DNA of 64,000 nucleotides from an uncultured Bacilli bacterium (GTDB lineage Bacteria; Bacillota_I; Bacilli_A; RFN20; CAG-826). Positions 63,005-64,000 of this stretch are shown piece by piece. A model generated the notes under the pieces. That model saw nothing but the letters and a program-made list of their open reading frames with translations, made no database searches and was not told where the DNA came from. The position numbers were made by a program, and so were the translations under genes. The stretch lies in contig CAKVCX010000001.1 in the NCBI GenBank assembly GCA_934725985.1, positions 186,001-250,000 on the forward strand, written 5' to 3'. The stretch's first letter is position 1, and each line of letters begins with the position of its first letter.

Positions 63005-63997
63005 TTAATCGATTTTGGCCGGATGCTTTTTAATATAGTCGATAAGGATATCGACTGTTGAAAAAGCTAAGGAAGTAAAGGTGTCGGCCGATCCATAATA
63101 AATGGCAAGCTTGCCATTTTCCCCTGGAATGATACAAGTTGGAAAGACAACATTTGGAGTAAATCCGTTGACTTCGTATTCTTCTTGAGGGGTTAAAATC
63201 CAATTGTCGCAGACATGAAGGACTTTTGTCGGGTCGTCTTTATCTAAAATCATCGCACCTGAAGAATAAACTAGATTGTTACAATTTTTAATGACTCCAT
63301 GAATTAAGACAAGCCAACCTTCATCGGTTTCAATTGGAGCAGGCCCTGGACCGATTTTCAACCCATTCCACCAAGAGAAATTTGGTCTTAACAATAATTT
63401 ATGGTTGCCCCAAGTTTTTAAGTCGTTAGATTCAGAAATGAATATATTTCCAAATGCCGTATGGGAATTGTCGCTAGGACGGGAAAGCATATAAAACTTA
63501 CCATTTATTTTGCGTGGAAATAAAGAACCATTTCTTACATTAGGCAAAAAGCCATATGGGAGTTTGACAAAAGTCTTAAAATCATAGGTTTTGGCTAGCC
63601 CAATCGTGACATCGGCCCATAAATCTGCCCAAATAATGTAATAGGCGTCTTCGATTTTAACCACACGTGGATCATATGACCAATAAGTATCAGGGACTTT
63701 ATTGCCTTGCTCGTCGATGAAATGAATTCTTTCTTCTTCTAGTTCAAAATGCAATCCGTCCTTGCTACGTCCTACAAATAAAGCAGGGACCATGTTATAC
63801 ATTTCCCCACGGAAAACACCGATATATTCGTTGCCAACCCTAACAAAAGCGCTATTAAAAGCTCTATCAACCGTATGGTTCACATTACGGTTTATAACAG
63901 GATTCTTTGAATAACGCCAAACAGGTAAAAAATAGCCTTCTGGTTTATCTTCCCATGGGATATCTTTTACTATCTCGGTATTAACTAATTTTGCCAT
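63005..63997 (-). CDS. GH130 family glycoside phosphorylase (beta-mannoside type)
   Basis: A 330-residue five-bladed beta-propeller enzyme without signal peptide. NSAFVRVGNEYIGVFRGE and YWSYDPRVVKIED (proton-donor candidate Asp109) are GH130 signatures; GLKIGPGPAPIETDEGWLVLIHG and CIIPGENGKLAIYYGSAD follow. GH130 enzymes split beta-1,4-mannosyl (or related beta-mannosyl) sugars with phosphate to give mannose-1-phosphate; subgroup 2, acting on mannooligosaccharides, fits best. The product could feed ManC at 21 kb. The ATG is 3 bases from the window edge, so its promoter is not visible. Confidence 0.9.
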   Translation of the reverse strand: MAKLVNTEIVKDIPWEDKPEGYFLPVWRYSKNPVINRNVNHTVDRAFNSAFVRVGNEYIGVFRGEMYNMVPALFVGRSKDGLHFELEEERIHFIDEQGNKVPDTYWSYDPRVVKIEDAYYIIWADLWADVTIGLAKTYDFKTFVKLPYGFLPNVRNGSLFPRKINGKFYMLSRPSDNSHTAFGNIFISESNDLKTWGNHKLLLRPNFSWWNGLKIGPGPAPIETDEGWLVLIHGVIKNCNNLVYSSGAMILDKDDPTKVLHVCDNWILTPQEEYEVNGFTPNVVFPTCIIPGENGKLAIYYGSADTFTSLAFSTVDILIDYIKKHPAKID

Positions 63998-64000
63998 ATA

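Noticed and set aside
1..64000. Use of TGA as tryptophan, as in Mycoplasma
   Set aside because: TGA ends several intact genes, for example within ATGA overlaps at 18834 and 50290, and tryptophan is encoded by TGG throughout.
1..64000. CRISPR arrays or cas genes
   Set aside because: No regularly spaced repeats or Cas-like proteins were found; repeated DNA in 6-7.5 kb is due to leucine-rich repeat codons.

Overview
The window comes from a low-GC, AT-rich, single-membrane bacterium of the Bacilli/Mollicutes type, probably an uncultured gut member. This is inferred from the AT-rich codon use, many lipoproteins with a serine-rich linker after the lipobox cysteine, the Pst/PhoPR set, an EpsG-type capsule cluster, BspA-type repeats and the encoded CCA of the tRNA. 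The genetic code is the standard one: several genes end in TGA and overlap the next start as ATGA. No CRISPR array, rRNA gene, integrase or intact insertion sequence was seen.

Layout. 1-3.85 kb (minus): UPF0104-type membrane protein, TetR regulator, an unknown protein and a short-chain dehydrogenase. 4.0-11.2 kb (plus): NptA-type Na/phosphate transporter with a PhoU tail, then three tandem lipoproteins, the first with BspA leucine-rich repeats. 11.3-14.4 kb: recN and an AlbA_2 (Schlafen-like) regulator. 14.4-16.1 kb: decayed DNA, including a shortened copy of the recN 3' end. 16.1-26 kb: a surface-polysaccharide region with DUF4422, EpsG-like polymerase, GT32, two GT4 and ManC on the minus strand, then a surface lipoprotein with sialyltransferase-like motifs and an MATE/Wzx-type flippase on the plus strand.

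26-41.9 kb is a glycan-use locus. It has a GH127-like glycosidase; two paralogous secreted proteins that each carry two copies of one C-terminal beta-rich module; a CUT1 sugar importer (binding protein and two permeases, no ATPase); a 983-residue Ig-like secreted protein; and a DUF4838 lipoprotein. LacI-type palindromes lie before both plus-strand transcription units. A MalK-type ATPase at 62.1 kb and a GH130 phosphorylase at 63 kb probably belong to the same physiology.

42.2-49.2 kb (minus): phoR, phoP, phoU, pstB, pstA, pstC, pstS, with three PhoP-type direct repeats and a -10 box before pstS. 49.3-51.6 kb: DUF3795, GNAT, DUF998 and a TetR regulator with a palindromic operator. 51.7-52.4 kb: a broken RelB/DinJ-Doc toxin-antitoxin pair. 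53.0-55.1 kb: a small foreign island bounded by an intact tRNA-Leu(UAG) and a decayed copy of its 3' half, carrying an AAA/DUF4143 ATPase. 55.2-64 kb: a flavodoxin/SCP2/membrane fusion with a PadR regulator, a 45-residue basic protein with its own signals, rarA, a hotdog thioesterase, a TVP38-type membrane protein, a four-gene ABC-ATPase operon and GH130.

Across the window at least eight genes have a good -10 box only 6-13 bases before the start codon and no ribosome binding site, so leaderless or nearly leaderless transcripts seem common here.
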